Shown here one piece after another: positions 25,375 through 33,937 of a stretch of DNA of 37,813 bases. How positions within the stretch are numbered: position 1 is the first letter of the stretch; every line of letters starts with the position of its first letter. Position numbers and translations under genes: made by a program. Source of the stretch: Bdellovibrionia bacterium (lineage in GTDB: Bacteria > Bdellovibrionota > Bdellovibrionia > Bdellovibrionales > JAGQZY01); NCBI GenBank assembly GCA_030424665.1, contig JAUHWN010000023.1:1-37813 (forward strand), read 5' to 3'. The notes under the pieces were generated by a model. That model saw only the letters and a list, made by a program, of their open reading frames with translations. It was not told the origin of the DNA and ran no database searches.

Positions 25375-26346
25375 TCAATTCTTAAAAAGTGATTCGCAAA
25401 ATCGAAAGCTAGTGCCTGTTGGCGGTTGAATAGCCTGGTCTGGATTTTCTTGCGATTGAATAAGGGTCGGTATACTCATAAACCGGCCCTTTGTATTTTT
25501 ATAATAACTTGTAAAATGGAGATGGGGAATATAGCTAACTCCGGAGTTTCCAATTTCTCCAAGATAATCACCGGTATCAATGGTGTCTCCTACCTTTAGA
25601 TTTTTTGGAATGGAATTCTCTTTAAAATGTACGATTTCAAAGAATAGATTGCCATGGACTTGAATTAAGATGTAATTCGGTGTTTTTTCGCCATCAGGTA
25701 TAGGCGGGGCATTTTCGAGGTCTAATACAACAGGTCGATCAAATCGATCTCGAACGATGTTTGCGATTTTACCACTGACCGGAGAGAAAACCTTTTCTCC
25801 AAAACTAAAATGGTCTTGCAGAGACGTCCCCGTGCCTTGATAAATCTGACCACCTCTCGTCGTTTGAATATCCCATGCAAAGTTGCCAAACCATCGTTCG
25901 AATTTATGGTGGCCATCGTCAGAAGTGCTGATAAAGTAATTGTTTTTTACAGGATGAGATTTAAGGATTACACCTTTTGAGTTTAAAAATTTTGCGAATT
26001 CTTGATTAGGTTCGCCTACTTTTTTTATTTCAATTTCGTCACATTTAATTTCGAGGATCTGCTCGGGCGGTTGAAAAAACAGGCAAAGATCAGGCTCACT
26101 TTGAGGGCCGATGGCTTCATTAAACCAGCGGTCCACATACCGATCGATTAAAATAGTCTCACCTTGGGTAAAACCGAGTGTGGATCGGGCTGATTCGCTC
26201 TTAGTGAGAACTTCGACGACACAAGGAAAGCGGCATTCGGCCTCGCCGGGCTCACAGTGTGAGTTCAGTGCCCAAGATTGTATAAATATCAGCACAAAAA
26301 GCGCGAAAAAGGCTCGTAGTGATAAGATTTTTATTCGTGATTTCAT
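25375..26346 (-). CDS. Exported M23/LytM-fold protein, possibly altered active site
   Basis: This 323-residue exported protein (hydrophobic N-terminus about 10-27) has a C-terminal LytM/M23 domain. It shows the beta-sheet core FSPVSGKIANI (187-197), GDYLGEIGNSG (259-269) and the PHLHF motif (274-278) with His275 and His277. The first zinc motif H-x-x-x-D reads NFAWD (155-159), so Asn replaces the first His. M23 proteins with N-x-x-A-x-D exist; they may be inactive LytM-type activators or use another ligand. The N-terminal half contains several Cys residues (CEPGEAECRFPC). Likely location is the periplasm, acting on or sensing peptidoglycan. Confidence 0.78.
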   Translation of the reverse strand: MKSRIKILSLRAFFALFVLIFIQSWALNSHCEPGEAECRFPCVVEVLTKSESARSTLGFTQGETILIDRYVDRWFNEAIGPQSEPDLCLFFQPPEQILEIKCDEIEIKKVGEPNQEFAKFLNSKGVILKSHPVKNNYFISTSDDGHHKFERWFGNFAWDIQTTRGGQIYQGTGTSLQDHFSFGEKVFSPVSGKIANIVRDRFDRPVVLDLENAPPIPDGEKTPNYILIQVHGNLFFEIVHFKENSIPKNLKVGDTIDTGDYLGEIGNSGVSYIPHLHFTSYYKNTKGRFMSIPTLIQSQENPDQAIQPPTGTSFRFCESLFKN

Positions 26347-26416
26347 GTGCTTACAGATCTCTCCCGAGGCTCATTCCCTGTTTAGAGAGGTAATTGCAAT
26401 TAGGAGACCACTGGTT

Positions 26417-27193
26417 CTAGGAGCTGATTTTTCTAATCAATATGAACGAAATATCATCATCTTTATTTCTTGGGAGGTTATCAGAGTTGATACACTGATC
26501 GGCAAAGGAATTAAAAGATTGGTCGAATGGGCCTGTGCCCACCATTTCTTTTAATTCTTCATGGGTAAAATTATCAAAAACACCATCACTTCCCACCAGG
26601 AGAGTGTGATATTTTTTGAGTTCGATTCGATTAGTAGCTTCAATTCGAATAAGGGTCTCGCCGAGCATATTATTAACTTGATGACGATCAGGATCTTCTA
26701 GAGATTCGTTTTGCTCTAAGAGTCCGGCTTCGATTTTATGACCAATAGTTGTGCTTGGAATATTACTATAAATCTCCCGCCCTTGGGAGTTCCATAATAT
26801 GATTTCTGAATCGCCCACCGAAAAAAAACGTACTGAATCATCTTTAATAGAAACGCTGGCTAGTGTGGCCCCAGCTCCAACTTTTAAATCAATAATTTCA
26901 GAGTTAATTTCTTGAATCACCTTTAAAAAATTTGATTTACTATTATGGCAGGACTTAAACATCAAAGAAGCCGCTATCTTTGCGGCTTCTTTCCCCTTGG
27001 GGTGCCCGCCGGCCCCATCGGAAACACCTGCGATTAAGTGGGAGCCTTTGAAGTTAATAAAAAGGCTATCTTCATTGTGGGGGGACTTCTCTTTATTCTT
27101 GCAGATAAGAAAAGCAATTCGGTATTTTTCCCAATCGAGAATTCCCTTTTCATACCCATCAACTTCAGTGAGCAGAACTGGATCAAATTGCAT
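26417..27193 (-). CDS. PP2C-type serine/threonine phosphatase
   Basis: This protein phosphatase of the PPM family has its motifs in order: NEDS, SDGAGGHPKG (metal-binding Asp and the G-G-H), AGATL, VGDSEI, VGSDGVFD and KDDDISFI near the C-terminus. It needs two Mn or Mg ions. There is no membrane segment, so it is cytoplasmic. The ATG at 27193 overlaps the end of the kinase gene by 11 bp; a TTG at 27214 would add seven residues and lengthen the overlap to 32 bp. The overlap implies translational coupling and an opposing pair with the kinase. Confidence 0.9.
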   Translation of the reverse strand: MQFDPVLLTEVDGYEKGILDWEKYRIAFLICKNKEKSPHNEDSLFINFKGSHLIAGVSDGAGGHPKGKEAAKIAASLMFKSCHNSKSNFLKVIQEINSEIIDLKVGAGATLASVSIKDDSVRFFSVGDSEIILWNSQGREIYSNIPSTTIGHKIEAGLLEQNESLEDPDRHQVNNMLGETLIRIEATNRIELKKYHTLLVGSDGVFDNFTHEELKEMVGTGPFDQSFNSFADQCINSDNLPRNKDDDISFILIRKISS

Positions 27194-27905
27194 CGGACCA
27201 ATCCATGGTTTCAAGATGAGTTCTTAAATCAGTTGCTGTTCGAAAACGACTAAGAATTAGGCTGCGTTTAAGACCGCAAATAATATACTTAATAGACTTT
27301 GGCAGGCTATTGTACTTTTGTGCTCCGCCCAGTATATCGTAAAAAATTCGAATCGCTTTAACCAAATCCTCTTCTCGATTTTCTTTTTTCGAATCACCCC
27401 AATGGTGGAAGTCGATAATGCTAAGATCAAACTCGAGCCCAAACCTTCTAATGATGATATTGTCGAGGTGAAGATCTCCATGGTACTCGCCGTGCCAGTG
27501 GATCGACTCAACTCCCTTAACTATTGTGTAAAGAAGGTGAATGGCCGGAAAGATTCCCAGCTTCTTTCCTCGTTGCTTGTAAACAAAATCGCCGAGTATT
27601 TCCCCTTGGATGAATTCAGAGACAAGACAGGCTACTTTTTCTCTACGTATGATGAGGACTTCATGGGACAGGTAGTCGAGGACCAAGGGGCTATTTCTAA
27701 GTTTATCAAGTTTTTTTGCGTATCGAGCACTGACTTTAAACCCCGGATTTTTATGGGGGTAAAATAGTTTTATGGCTCGTTCTTTATTAGTGTGGGCCTC
27801 GACGACTTTATAGACCTCACCTTCAGTGCCACCCCCTAAAAATTGGGTCACCGTAAAACGACCTGCAAGAATTCGACCTTCTTCTAAACTAAACTCTTTA
27901 ATCAT
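27183..27905 (-). CDS. Compact protein kinase-fold protein paired with PP2C
   Basis: This 240-residue kinase-like protein has a Gly-rich loop GGGTEGEVYK (24-33), the ATP-anchoring Lys46 (AIKLF) and the catalytic loop HGDLHLDN (142-149, Asp144, Asn149). The DFG position reads DFHHWG (Asp165), so DFG is replaced by DFH. There is no activation-segment APE motif, transmembrane helix or sensor domain, and the C-lobe is short. Catalytic residues remain, so it is probably active, perhaps as a Ser/Thr kinase of the minimal or small-molecule-kinase-like kind. The gene overlaps the PP2C gene downstream; the two likely control the phosphorylation of a shared but unknown target. Confidence 0.82.
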   Translation of the reverse strand: MIKEFSLEEGRILAGRFTVTQFLGGGTEGEVYKVVEAHTNKERAIKLFYPHKNPGFKVSARYAKKLDKLRNSPLVLDYLSHEVLIIRREKVACLVSEFIQGEILGDFVYKQRGKKLGIFPAIHLLYTIVKGVESIHWHGEYHGDLHLDNIIIRRFGLEFDLSIIDFHHWGDSKKENREEDLVKAIRIFYDILGGAQKYNSLPKSIKYIICGLKRSLILSRFRTATDLRTHLETMDWSDAI

Positions 27906-28023
27906 ACCTTTAGACTTTAAATTAAATTGTTTGCTTGCGTCTATCTTATTCTTTTAAAAGCTGACTAAGATCTTGATTATAGTCGTTAGTTTGCGATGCT
28001 CTTACTGAAGGAGATTTAATTCT

Positions 28024-29052
28024 ATGTTTAATCGAATTGTCCTAACTTTAGTTTCAGCTTTTGTAGTGACAACAGCTCATGGGCAAAATAGCTCGATCTA
28101 CGATTATATGAATAGTGAAAGTTTTAGTCGATTTTGTCGGGACAGTATTTTCTCACGAAATTCGTCTGGAGTACCGAGCGCTTATCTTATAGCGAGACCT
28201 AATTTCAGTTGGAACGATCTGGAGCTTTTCTCTTCTATTCGGGATTTTTCGCAGAGGAATTTTAAGATTGAAAAAACGGCTCTAGTGGCTCCCTATTCTT
28301 CGAAGACTATCTATAGGGTTCAAGATAAAGTTTATGACATTGAACTGACTGGTGATCGGTTGTGGATTCTGCTGGAAAATCGTGTGGACGTGATTTCTTT
28401 AGACGGACATCTTTTGAATTCCATAGAGCTTCCGTCTTCCTCTTTCGACCATAAATACGATCGAGCTTTCGACATGGTTTCGATGGGTGGCTATATTATA
28501 GTGGCCAACGGTTTGCGAGGGCTTGCCTACATCGATCAAGAAACAGAATATTTACAGTTTGAAAGGGACTTGGGCTTATCTCAACCTAATGGCCATAAAT
28601 CTTTGGCTGTCAGTATAACTAAGTCGGCAGATCAATTGTACATTGCAGTTTCAGGCCTAACTGTTTCTAGCAATTCCGATAAAGCATTTAACGGAATAAT
28701 TCGAACCAGCCTGGAAAAGAATAGTGTTGTTGAAAAGTTCTCGATTTCTAGAAGAAGTTCGGGAGTGATTTCAATTATCACAAAGATGAGAGTAGACGAT
28801 CAGACACTTGTATTAAACAACTGGGGTAGTATCCAAAGTGTAGACTTGGGACGACTCCGACCCTCTAAAGAATTTAATATTGGTTGGACCCCAACGCTCT
28901 TTGAAGAATCGGGTTTGAGTTACCATGGGGAGGCTCTGGGAGAGTTCCTCGTTTACAAGGGAGAGTTTCTTTCGTGTGCAAAGATCTCCCAAGTGAAGAC
29001 TACCAAAAGAACTGCAAAGAGGGCAGGGCGATTGCGCCTGTCAGCCTTTTGA
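28024..29052 (+). CDS. Exported protein with beta-propeller-like repeats, unknown
   Basis: This 342-residue protein has a signal peptide (cleavage after AHG, about residue 20). The middle part has strand-rich repeats such as VYDIELTGDRLWILLENRVDVISLDG, FDMVSMGGYIIVANGLRGLAYID and QLYIAVSGLTVS, a pattern seen in WD40/PQQ-like propellers. The C-terminal tail is very basic (KTTKRTAKRAGRLRL). AAGGAGA lies 8 nt before the ATG. I recognise no specific family; a periplasmic binding or scaffold role is possible. Confidence 0.65.
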   Translation: MFNRIVLTLVSAFVVTTAHGQNSSIYDYMNSESFSRFCRDSIFSRNSSGVPSAYLIARPNFSWNDLELFSSIRDFSQRNFKIEKTALVAPYSSKTIYRVQDKVYDIELTGDRLWILLENRVDVISLDGHLLNSIELPSSSFDHKYDRAFDMVSMGGYIIVANGLRGLAYIDQETEYLQFERDLGLSQPNGHKSLAVSITKSADQLYIAVSGLTVSSNSDKAFNGIIRTSLEKNSVVEKFSISRRSSGVISIITKMRVDDQTLVLNNWGSIQSVDLGRLRPSKEFNIGWTPTLFEESGLSYHGEALGEFLVYKGEFLSCAKISQVKTTKRTAKRAGRLRLSAF

Positions 29053-29209
29053 TCAGCCTCTGTATCAATTTGAGAAACCTCTTTGTGAATATTTTGTGTT
29101 CACTTCCTAATTAGTCATTCTTTTCGGGCCCTTAAAGGCCTGTAAAGGAGTTTTACGCTTTCCAGATGACAAATTCAAAGCTTTGGACGATTCTTGGGCA
29201 AGCCTCGTG

Positions 29210-29222
29210 TAAACTAATCTTA
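29210..29222 (+). promoter_or_regulatory. Possible -10 box for a leaderless transcript
   Basis: TAAACT (29210-29215) ends 6 nt before the ATG at 29222, and no ribosome binding site is present. Transcription would start on the A of the ATG. No convincing -35 was found. Confidence 0.4.
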
Positions 29223-29710
29223 TGGGACGGATCTTTGTTTTAGGGCTTTGTTTTCTATCGATTATAGGCTATCAAAATTGTTCATCGGAACTTACGGTGA
29301 ACCCGAACTTCTTGTGTAGTCCCTCTCCAGCTCATACCTTAAAAGCCATTAATTTCAGTGTCCCTGTCCATTGTGAAGATCTAAAAAACTATTCCTGTGA
29401 AAAGAGAGTTTTCAAACCTAATATTAGTAACTCTACAGTGAGTTTAAATGAGTGTCTTAATCTGGATGGGCATGGAGAAGTCTGTGTACCATTGAGGCAA
29501 TTGAGTTTTTCTACAGGTCATATAGACGAGTCGAATGAAGAATCGTCTCTCTTCTTAGAGGGGTCTGCTTATAACTCAGTCGAAGTATCCTGTGCGAACC
29601 GACTTGTTCTGCATAATAATAAGGTCTTATTTTCTGCAGAAGCAGAGTCAATTGGTGAAGCACTTTCTCGATCTATCGAAAAGTGTCGAGAAGGAGGGAG
29701 CTTATTATGA
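29222..29710 (+). CDS. Lipoprotein with a Q-N-C lipobox, unknown function
   Basis: This 162-residue protein begins with a short hydrophobic signal followed by YQNCSSE, a noncanonical lipobox with Cys20. The mature part has several Cys residues (HCEDLKNYSCE, LNECLNLDG, GEVCVP) that probably form disulfides. No family is recognised. Its stop overlaps the start of the LPMO-like gene (ATGA), so the two are translationally coupled and may work together on an extracellular substrate. Translation initiation appears to lack a Shine-Dalgarno sequence. Confidence 0.7.
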   Translation: MGRIFVLGLCFLSIIGYQNCSSELTVNPNFLCSPSPAHTLKAINFSVPVHCEDLKNYSCEKRVFKPNISNSTVSLNECLNLDGHGEVCVPLRQLSFSTGHIDESNEESSLFLEGSAYNSVEVSCANRLVLHNNKVLFSAEAESIGEALSRSIEKCREGGSLL

Positions 29711-30261
29711 GAACCTTGCTTTTCAGTTTACTTCCTCTACTGTTTGCGCAATTTGCTTTTGCTCATGCCCGTTTGAAATCCGATGGAAATCTGCCACCAA
29801 GGGATAACAATCCGGGTTTAAAAACTGCCCCTTGCGGTGGAGTGATAGCAACGACCGATTTAAGTTATTTTGTCCGAGGAAGTCAGATTACTATTCAGTG
29901 GGAAGAGACAATTCAGCACCCCGGACGTTACGAATTTAACATTTCTTTTGACGGTGAAGTGACGTGGCAAAACTTAGGAACAATAGTCGATACACAAGAT
30001 GATCCCGGAACTCTTCCGCATCAGTATGAGGCCACGTTCACATTGCCAGATCAAACATGTACTCAGTGTACGATTCAGATGATTCAGGTTATGACAGAAG
30101 ACCCACAAAACCCTAGAAACTATTATTCTTGCGCTGATGTTTCTATCGTCAATAGTGCGGCAGATTTGCCAGCCCCTGAGCCTGACCCAGATCCCCCTGT
30201 AGTCAATGACCCTGATGACCAGGGAACTCAGTCCCTGCCTTCGACTTGTGCTGTCGAATAA
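29707..30261 (+). CDS. Secreted LPMO-like protein (SCE4755-type)
   Basis: This 184-residue protein has a 19-residue signal peptide ending AFA, so the mature protein starts with His20 (HARLKSDGN). An N-terminal His is required for the copper histidine brace of lytic polysaccharide monooxygenases. The domain continues LKTAPCGG (39-46), ETIQHPGRYEF (67-77, His71 as possible second ligand), CTQCTIQMIQVMTEDPQ and NYYSCADV (139-145), the pattern I associate with the SCE4755 family of LPMO-like proteins. A Pro/Asp-rich tail follows (PAPEPDPDPPVVNDPDD). I chose the ATG at 29707, with AAGGAGGGAG upstream, rather than 29683. Enzymatic activity is not proved for this subgroup. Confidence 0.75.
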   Translation: MRTLLFSLLPLLFAQFAFAHARLKSDGNLPPRDNNPGLKTAPCGGVIATTDLSYFVRGSQITIQWEETIQHPGRYEFNISFDGEVTWQNLGTIVDTQDDPGTLPHQYEATFTLPDQTCTQCTIQMIQVMTEDPQNPRNYYSCADVSIVNSAADLPAPEPDPDPPVVNDPDDQGTQSLPSTCAVE

Positions 30262-30391
30262 TGGCTCCTTAAAGGGCGAATAGAGAGGAGAATCCCTCTG
30301 ACTCAGCCTTTCAAAAACTCAGTTTGACTATCTCCAGCAGACAGTGGAAAACATTGTAATTAGCTGAAATTTAAAGAAAAGGTGAGTTCAT

Positions 30392-30889
30392 TTGCAACTA
30401 CTTCAGGATATTGAAAAGCATATCAAGACTAAGAATGGCCCTGGGAATGATCCCGAAACCGATATTAATAATGAGATGGCCAAAAAGCTTTGCGATAATA
30501 GCCCTCATTTTCAGATGATTCCCATTTATGGCTATGAGTTTAGTGATTCAACCAATGATCTCGTTGAAAATCCTAAGGGATTTTCTGAAGGAGATTCTTT
30601 TTCTGCTGCGGGATTAATTGAAGCTGGAGGCGTTGAGTCTGCCATCGATCAGCTGTTTTCCGATTACTTCCAAGAAAAGAGTAGTTTTGTTCTCAATTTT
30701 AGCTTTATTAATTGTAGTGAGCTGAGTGCCGAGCAACTGAAGAAGTTTCTATGGGCGGCGACTCGAGCCGATTCAGATGGTCATATTTTTCTTAATCCTT
30801 CAAAGATTACGCTTAACGAAGAGCTCGCTGAGATGATGACCTCTCTTTGGGAACTCAATGAACTCCTAGTTGAAGTTAAAACTCAATAG
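30392..30889 (+). CDS. Cytoplasmic protein of 165 residues, unknown function
   Basis: This acidic, soluble protein has no signal peptide. AAAGGTGAG precedes the TTG start. It contains SSFVLNFSFINCSELSAEQLKKFLWAATRADSDGH, and I recognise no family. It lies 13 nt upstream of the YjbQ-family gene, so the two are probably cotranscribed. Confidence 0.6.
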   Translation: MQLLQDIEKHIKTKNGPGNDPETDINNEMAKKLCDNSPHFQMIPIYGYEFSDSTNDLVENPKGFSEGDSFSAAGLIEAGGVESAIDQLFSDYFQEKSSFVLNFSFINCSELSAEQLKKFLWAATRADSDGHIFLNPSKITLNEELAEMMTSLWELNELLVEVKTQ

Positions 30890-30902
30890 AGTCAGTCATA
30901 CA

Positions 30903-31316
30903 ATGAAGCAAAAAGTAATTGCGATTCAGACACGAGGCAGAGGTTTAAACCCAATAACTCACTTTATTGAGGAGGAGTTTAAAGGAGAACTGCCCGAACA
31001 CGGTTTACTCAATATATTTATTCAACACACATCAGCCTCACTCATGATTCAAGAAAATGCAGACCCTTCGGCGCGAAGAGATCTCGAAGAGTTCTATGAA
31101 AGGCTCGCTCCAGAAGGGGAGTCATGGCATCGGCACACGGCTGAAGGCCCTGATGATACAACTTCTCATTTAAAATCAAGTCTCACAGAAACCGCAATTT
31201 CGATCCCAATTACCTATGGAAGATTGGGATTGGGAACTTGGCAAGGTGTATATTTATTTGAACATCGGAACCAGGCTCAAGAACGAAAAGTCGTGTTAAC
31301 TCTTTTAGGATTTTAG
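30903..31316 (+). CDS. YjbQ/UPF0047 family protein
   Basis: This 137-residue protein matches the whole UPF0047 signature: FIQHTSASLMIQENADPSARRDLEEF, then HRHTAEGPDDTTSHLKSSL and GRLGLGTWQGVYLFEHR. Family members form trimers with a His-rich metal site; E. coli YjbQ shows weak thiamine-phosphate synthase activity. The ATG at 30903 is chosen because the family begins with this segment; the TTG at 30870 lies inside the upstream gene. The physiological role is not settled. Confidence 0.9.
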   Translation: MKQKVIAIQTRGRGLNPITHFIEEEFKGELPEHGLLNIFIQHTSASLMIQENADPSARRDLEEFYERLAPEGESWHRHTAEGPDDTTSHLKSSLTETAISIPITYGRLGLGTWQGVYLFEHRNQAQERKVVLTLLGF

Positions 31317-31338
31317 TTCGAACGACTCAATTAAAAAT

Positions 31339-32268
31339 TTAGTTGATGAGTTCTCTTAATACTTGACCATATCCTTGATAGAGATTTTTCTCAGGAAGAC
31401 TCTTTCTTTCTTTGAGTAGTTTGTGAACTTTTTTTAGACGATAATGAGGGATGCCCGGGTAAATATGATGTTCTATATGGTAGTTAACACTATGAGGAGC
31501 AAAGAAGAAAGTTTGTAGGGGATTTACGAGAGTTCTCGAAATATGGGCTTGATCTTCGAGTTTTTTGCTATCAATTCCCTTGTACCCGGCGTGCTCAGTG
31601 ATGCCGCGAATTCTGAGTAAAAACTGCAGCATGGTCACCATCGGCAAAAACCAAAAGAATAGATACAACCACGGATTACCCAGTAAATAAAGAATAGAGA
31701 TCAAAACGAGGTTACTCATTAGAATACTCAAGGCAATCGTAAGACGGGAGTAAGACTCGAGCTTCGAATGCTCCTCAAAAGTCTTCTTAGTTTTGTTTTT
31801 ATTTTTACGTGATTTGTATATGAAGTAGCCAATGAATTTAAAATAGGAGACCCCTGATAAATCTCGGAGTATTTTTCGTAAAAAACTTTTCCTAGAAATG
31901 GGATACCCACCCGTCAGGCTGATATCAGGGTCATCGTCTTGCATTGGGATGCGGTGATGTTTTAGGTGGAACCTTTGGTATGAAAACATCGAAAAAAAGA
32001 GGGGTGCCGCAATTAAAAACTGTCCAATAAAGTCGTTTATTGGTCGGCTTTGAGCAAGTCGTCTGTGTGAAGCATCGTGCATTAATATAGCCAACGCAAG
32101 TTGAGTTCGCGCGATAAGAATAAATGAAAAAATATAGACAAAAGGATTTCCGTGGGCACTTACCAAGTAAAAGCAAAGACCAATGAGTAGGTAATCGGCA
32201 ATTAGGTAGTACAAACTCGGCCAAACTGAAATTTTACTAAATTTTGATAACTCTTCATTGCTTAGCAT
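31339..32268 (-). CDS. Membrane fatty acid desaturase
   Basis: This 309-residue integral membrane protein has the three His boxes of diiron desaturases: HDASH (64-68), HLKHH (101-105) and HIEHH (264-268). Hydrophobic segments around residues 18-62 and 177-215 frame the boxes. It inserts double bonds into acyl chains using O2. Relatives with this His pattern include fatty acid and sphingolipid/carotenoid enzymes; position specificity cannot be told. There is no partner reductase gene nearby. The ribosome binding site is weak. Confidence 0.88.
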   Translation of the reverse strand: MLSNEELSKFSKISVWPSLYYLIADYLLIGLCFYLVSAHGNPFVYIFSFILIARTQLALAILMHDASHRRLAQSRPINDFIGQFLIAAPLFFSMFSYQRFHLKHHRIPMQDDDPDISLTGGYPISRKSFLRKILRDLSGVSYFKFIGYFIYKSRKNKNKTKKTFEEHSKLESYSRLTIALSILMSNLVLISILYLLGNPWLYLFFWFLPMVTMLQFLLRIRGITEHAGYKGIDSKKLEDQAHISRTLVNPLQTFFFAPHSVNYHIEHHIYPGIPHYRLKKVHKLLKERKSLPEKNLYQGYGQVLRELIN

Positions 32269-32433
32269 TGCTTCATTCTATCATAGGATAAATTTCATCA
32301 GAAGCACTTTAAATTGCAAATTGTTGTGGTGAGTAGAAGGAGTTTAAGATAAAGAATCTTCATTTCAAAGGAGCAAGGGTGCAAAACTTAATCGTAATGT
32401 TTTTCTAATATTTGCTCCACTTTTTGCATTGAA

Positions 32434-33075
32434 TTAGAACTTCCAAACAATAAAGCTTTGCAGCCAATTGCTGTACTTTATTGTCTCTGTATAGGATTTA
32501 AAACCAGCAAAGGTCCAATAGAAACTGAGTGAAATTTGGTCTAGGGGCTTCATATTAAATCCGAATCCCAGTCGGTTTTCATTGAAGCCGGTATAAAACT
32601 TCTCATAGCCATTGAAGACGGCAAAAAACTCATCGTAAATCGAAGGATTAAAATACTTATAAGCTGGGTAGGTATAAATAGCTCTTATTCTCGTACGAAA
32701 GTAAAGATGTTCATCGTTTTTGAAGGATCGCTCCTCAAGTCCCAGTCTAAGATTGAAGCTCCCGTATTCCAATTTAAAATTTCGATAAATGTTTTGTGTA
32801 AATCGCAGTTCATCGTCTTTTTTATTGAAGTCGAGAAATCCTATTCCAGCTTCTAGAAGATAAGGGCCCAACTTTCTTCCGTAGTTGAGTTCGTACCAAT
32901 TGAAGAACCCTGTGTACTCGGTTTCGATCAGGTCTCTTTTAACATACTTGATGGAATAATGATGATCCTCAATGTTCCCTCTCAAACGCAGAATTCCCCA
33001 ATTTTCGTCCAAGGAATGGGCCGGCAGTGCAAAGGAGATAGCGAGTACTATAAGGAGACTTTTAATAGCGAGCAT
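32434..33075 (-). CDS. Small outer-membrane beta-barrel protein (DUF2490-like)
   Basis: This 213-residue protein has a signal peptide (MLAIKSLLIVLAISFALPAHS) followed by alternating strands (YTGFFNWYELNYGRKLG, LLEAGIGFLDF, LRLGLEERSF) and an aromatic C-terminus (FIVWKF), all typical of an outer-membrane barrel and close to DUF2490 in flavour. The ATG at 33075 overlaps the end of the cytochrome gene by 14 bp; the frame runs further upstream only as an overlap. It is coupled to the cytochrome and therefore probably under the same promoter. Confidence 0.72.
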   Translation of the reverse strand: MLAIKSLLIVLAISFALPAHSLDENWGILRLRGNIEDHHYSIKYVKRDLIETEYTGFFNWYELNYGRKLGPYLLEAGIGFLDFNKKDDELRFTQNIYRNFKLEYGSFNLRLGLEERSFKNDEHLYFRTRIRAIYTYPAYKYFNPSIYDEFFAVFNGYEKFYTGFNENRLGFGFNMKPLDQISLSFYWTFAGFKSYTETIKYSNWLQSFIVWKF

Positions 33076-33910
33076 CTTTTGGTTTTCCACCTTTTGGCCA
33101 ATCATTGTGTTTGTTTTTAAAGTCAGGTCGATCTTGTCTTGAAAAATAGTAGGCAACGTCCCAGGCTTCTTTGTCAGTGAGAGTACCCTCTTGTCCTTGG
33201 GGCATATTGTGTTTAACAAAACCTGCAGCTGTATGTAGTCGCGCCATTCCAGCTCCAATATTGAATGAATCTTTTCCCCAGAGTGGAGGAAAGATTGAAA
33301 CTCGAGATTCGCCTACTGCAATACCGAGCCCAGTAGATTGGTGGCAGGCAGCACACTTCGCCATATAGACTCTTTTTCCATTCTTTACGTCGGGTTCTTG
33401 ATTGAGAACGAGTTTAGGAATTCCCTGCCCTAAAACTTGATCGTCTTTTTCATACCCCTGTGAGAGGAAAGTCATATAGGCGACTATATCTTTCATGGCT
33501 TGATTGTCGGTTTTAAGGGGCTTTCCATTCATGCTTCTCTGGAAACATCCGTTGATTCGATCTTCAATTGTGGCGTTACTAGCAGACCGTTTTCGATACT
33601 GGGGAAACCGGGCAAGTATCCCCACCCATGGACCGGCTTTAGCTCGAGTTCCCATTTGTAAATGGCAATTGGTGCAGGAAATTTTTCCGCCGACATGATC
33701 AGGTAAGAGATCGGGAGTTTTTTTGACGAGATCTTGCCCGCGCAAGACACTCTTTTTGAAATTGCCATCTTTCAGTTTATTGATATCTGGAACGATAAGC
33801 TTCTTCTTGCTGTCTTTCGCGTTGAGATCTGAGAATATTAATAAACTAAAAAGAACCAGTAGCAAAATTCCTAAGAAATATATTAAAGGTAGGTTTTTTA
33901 CTGAAGTCAT
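33062..33910 (-). CDS. TsdA-like diheme c-type cytochrome
   Basis: This exported diheme cytochrome (N-terminal membrane segment about 9-28) has heme motifs CTNCH (80-84) and CAACH (187-191), numbered from the TTG at 33913. The N-terminal domain shows PWVGILARFPQYRKRS and TIEDRINGCFQRSMNGKP, the pattern of thiosulfate dehydrogenase TsdA, with Cys123 at the position of the unusual axial Cys ligand. The second domain is a cytochrome c fold with HNMPQG (Met237). TsdA couples two thiosulfates to tetrathionate. I use the ATG at 33910; the TTG at 33913 is closer to GGAGG. A sulfide-regulon operator lies upstream. Confidence 0.78.
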   Translation of the reverse strand: MTSVKNLPLIYFLGILLLVLFSLLIFSDLNAKDSKKKLIVPDINKLKDGNFKKSVLRGQDLVKKTPDLLPDHVGGKISCTNCHLQMGTRAKAGPWVGILARFPQYRKRSASNATIEDRINGCFQRSMNGKPLKTDNQAMKDIVAYMTFLSQGYEKDDQVLGQGIPKLVLNQEPDVKNGKRVYMAKCAACHQSTGLGIAVGESRVSIFPPLWGKDSFNIGAGMARLHTAAGFVKHNMPQGQEGTLTDKEAWDVAYYFSRQDRPDFKNKHNDWPKGGKPKDARY

Positions 33911-33937
33911 CAAAGTACAACCTCCAATCTACCTATT

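Noticed and set aside
26111-26554. A 147-codon plus-strand open frame across the M23 and PP2C genes
   Set aside because: It is antisense to two genes with clear family motifs and has no protein-like features of its own.
29026-29048. Hairpin GGCAGG / CCTGTC at the end of the propeller-like gene as a terminator
   Set aside because: It lies inside the coding region and is followed by only four T residues.
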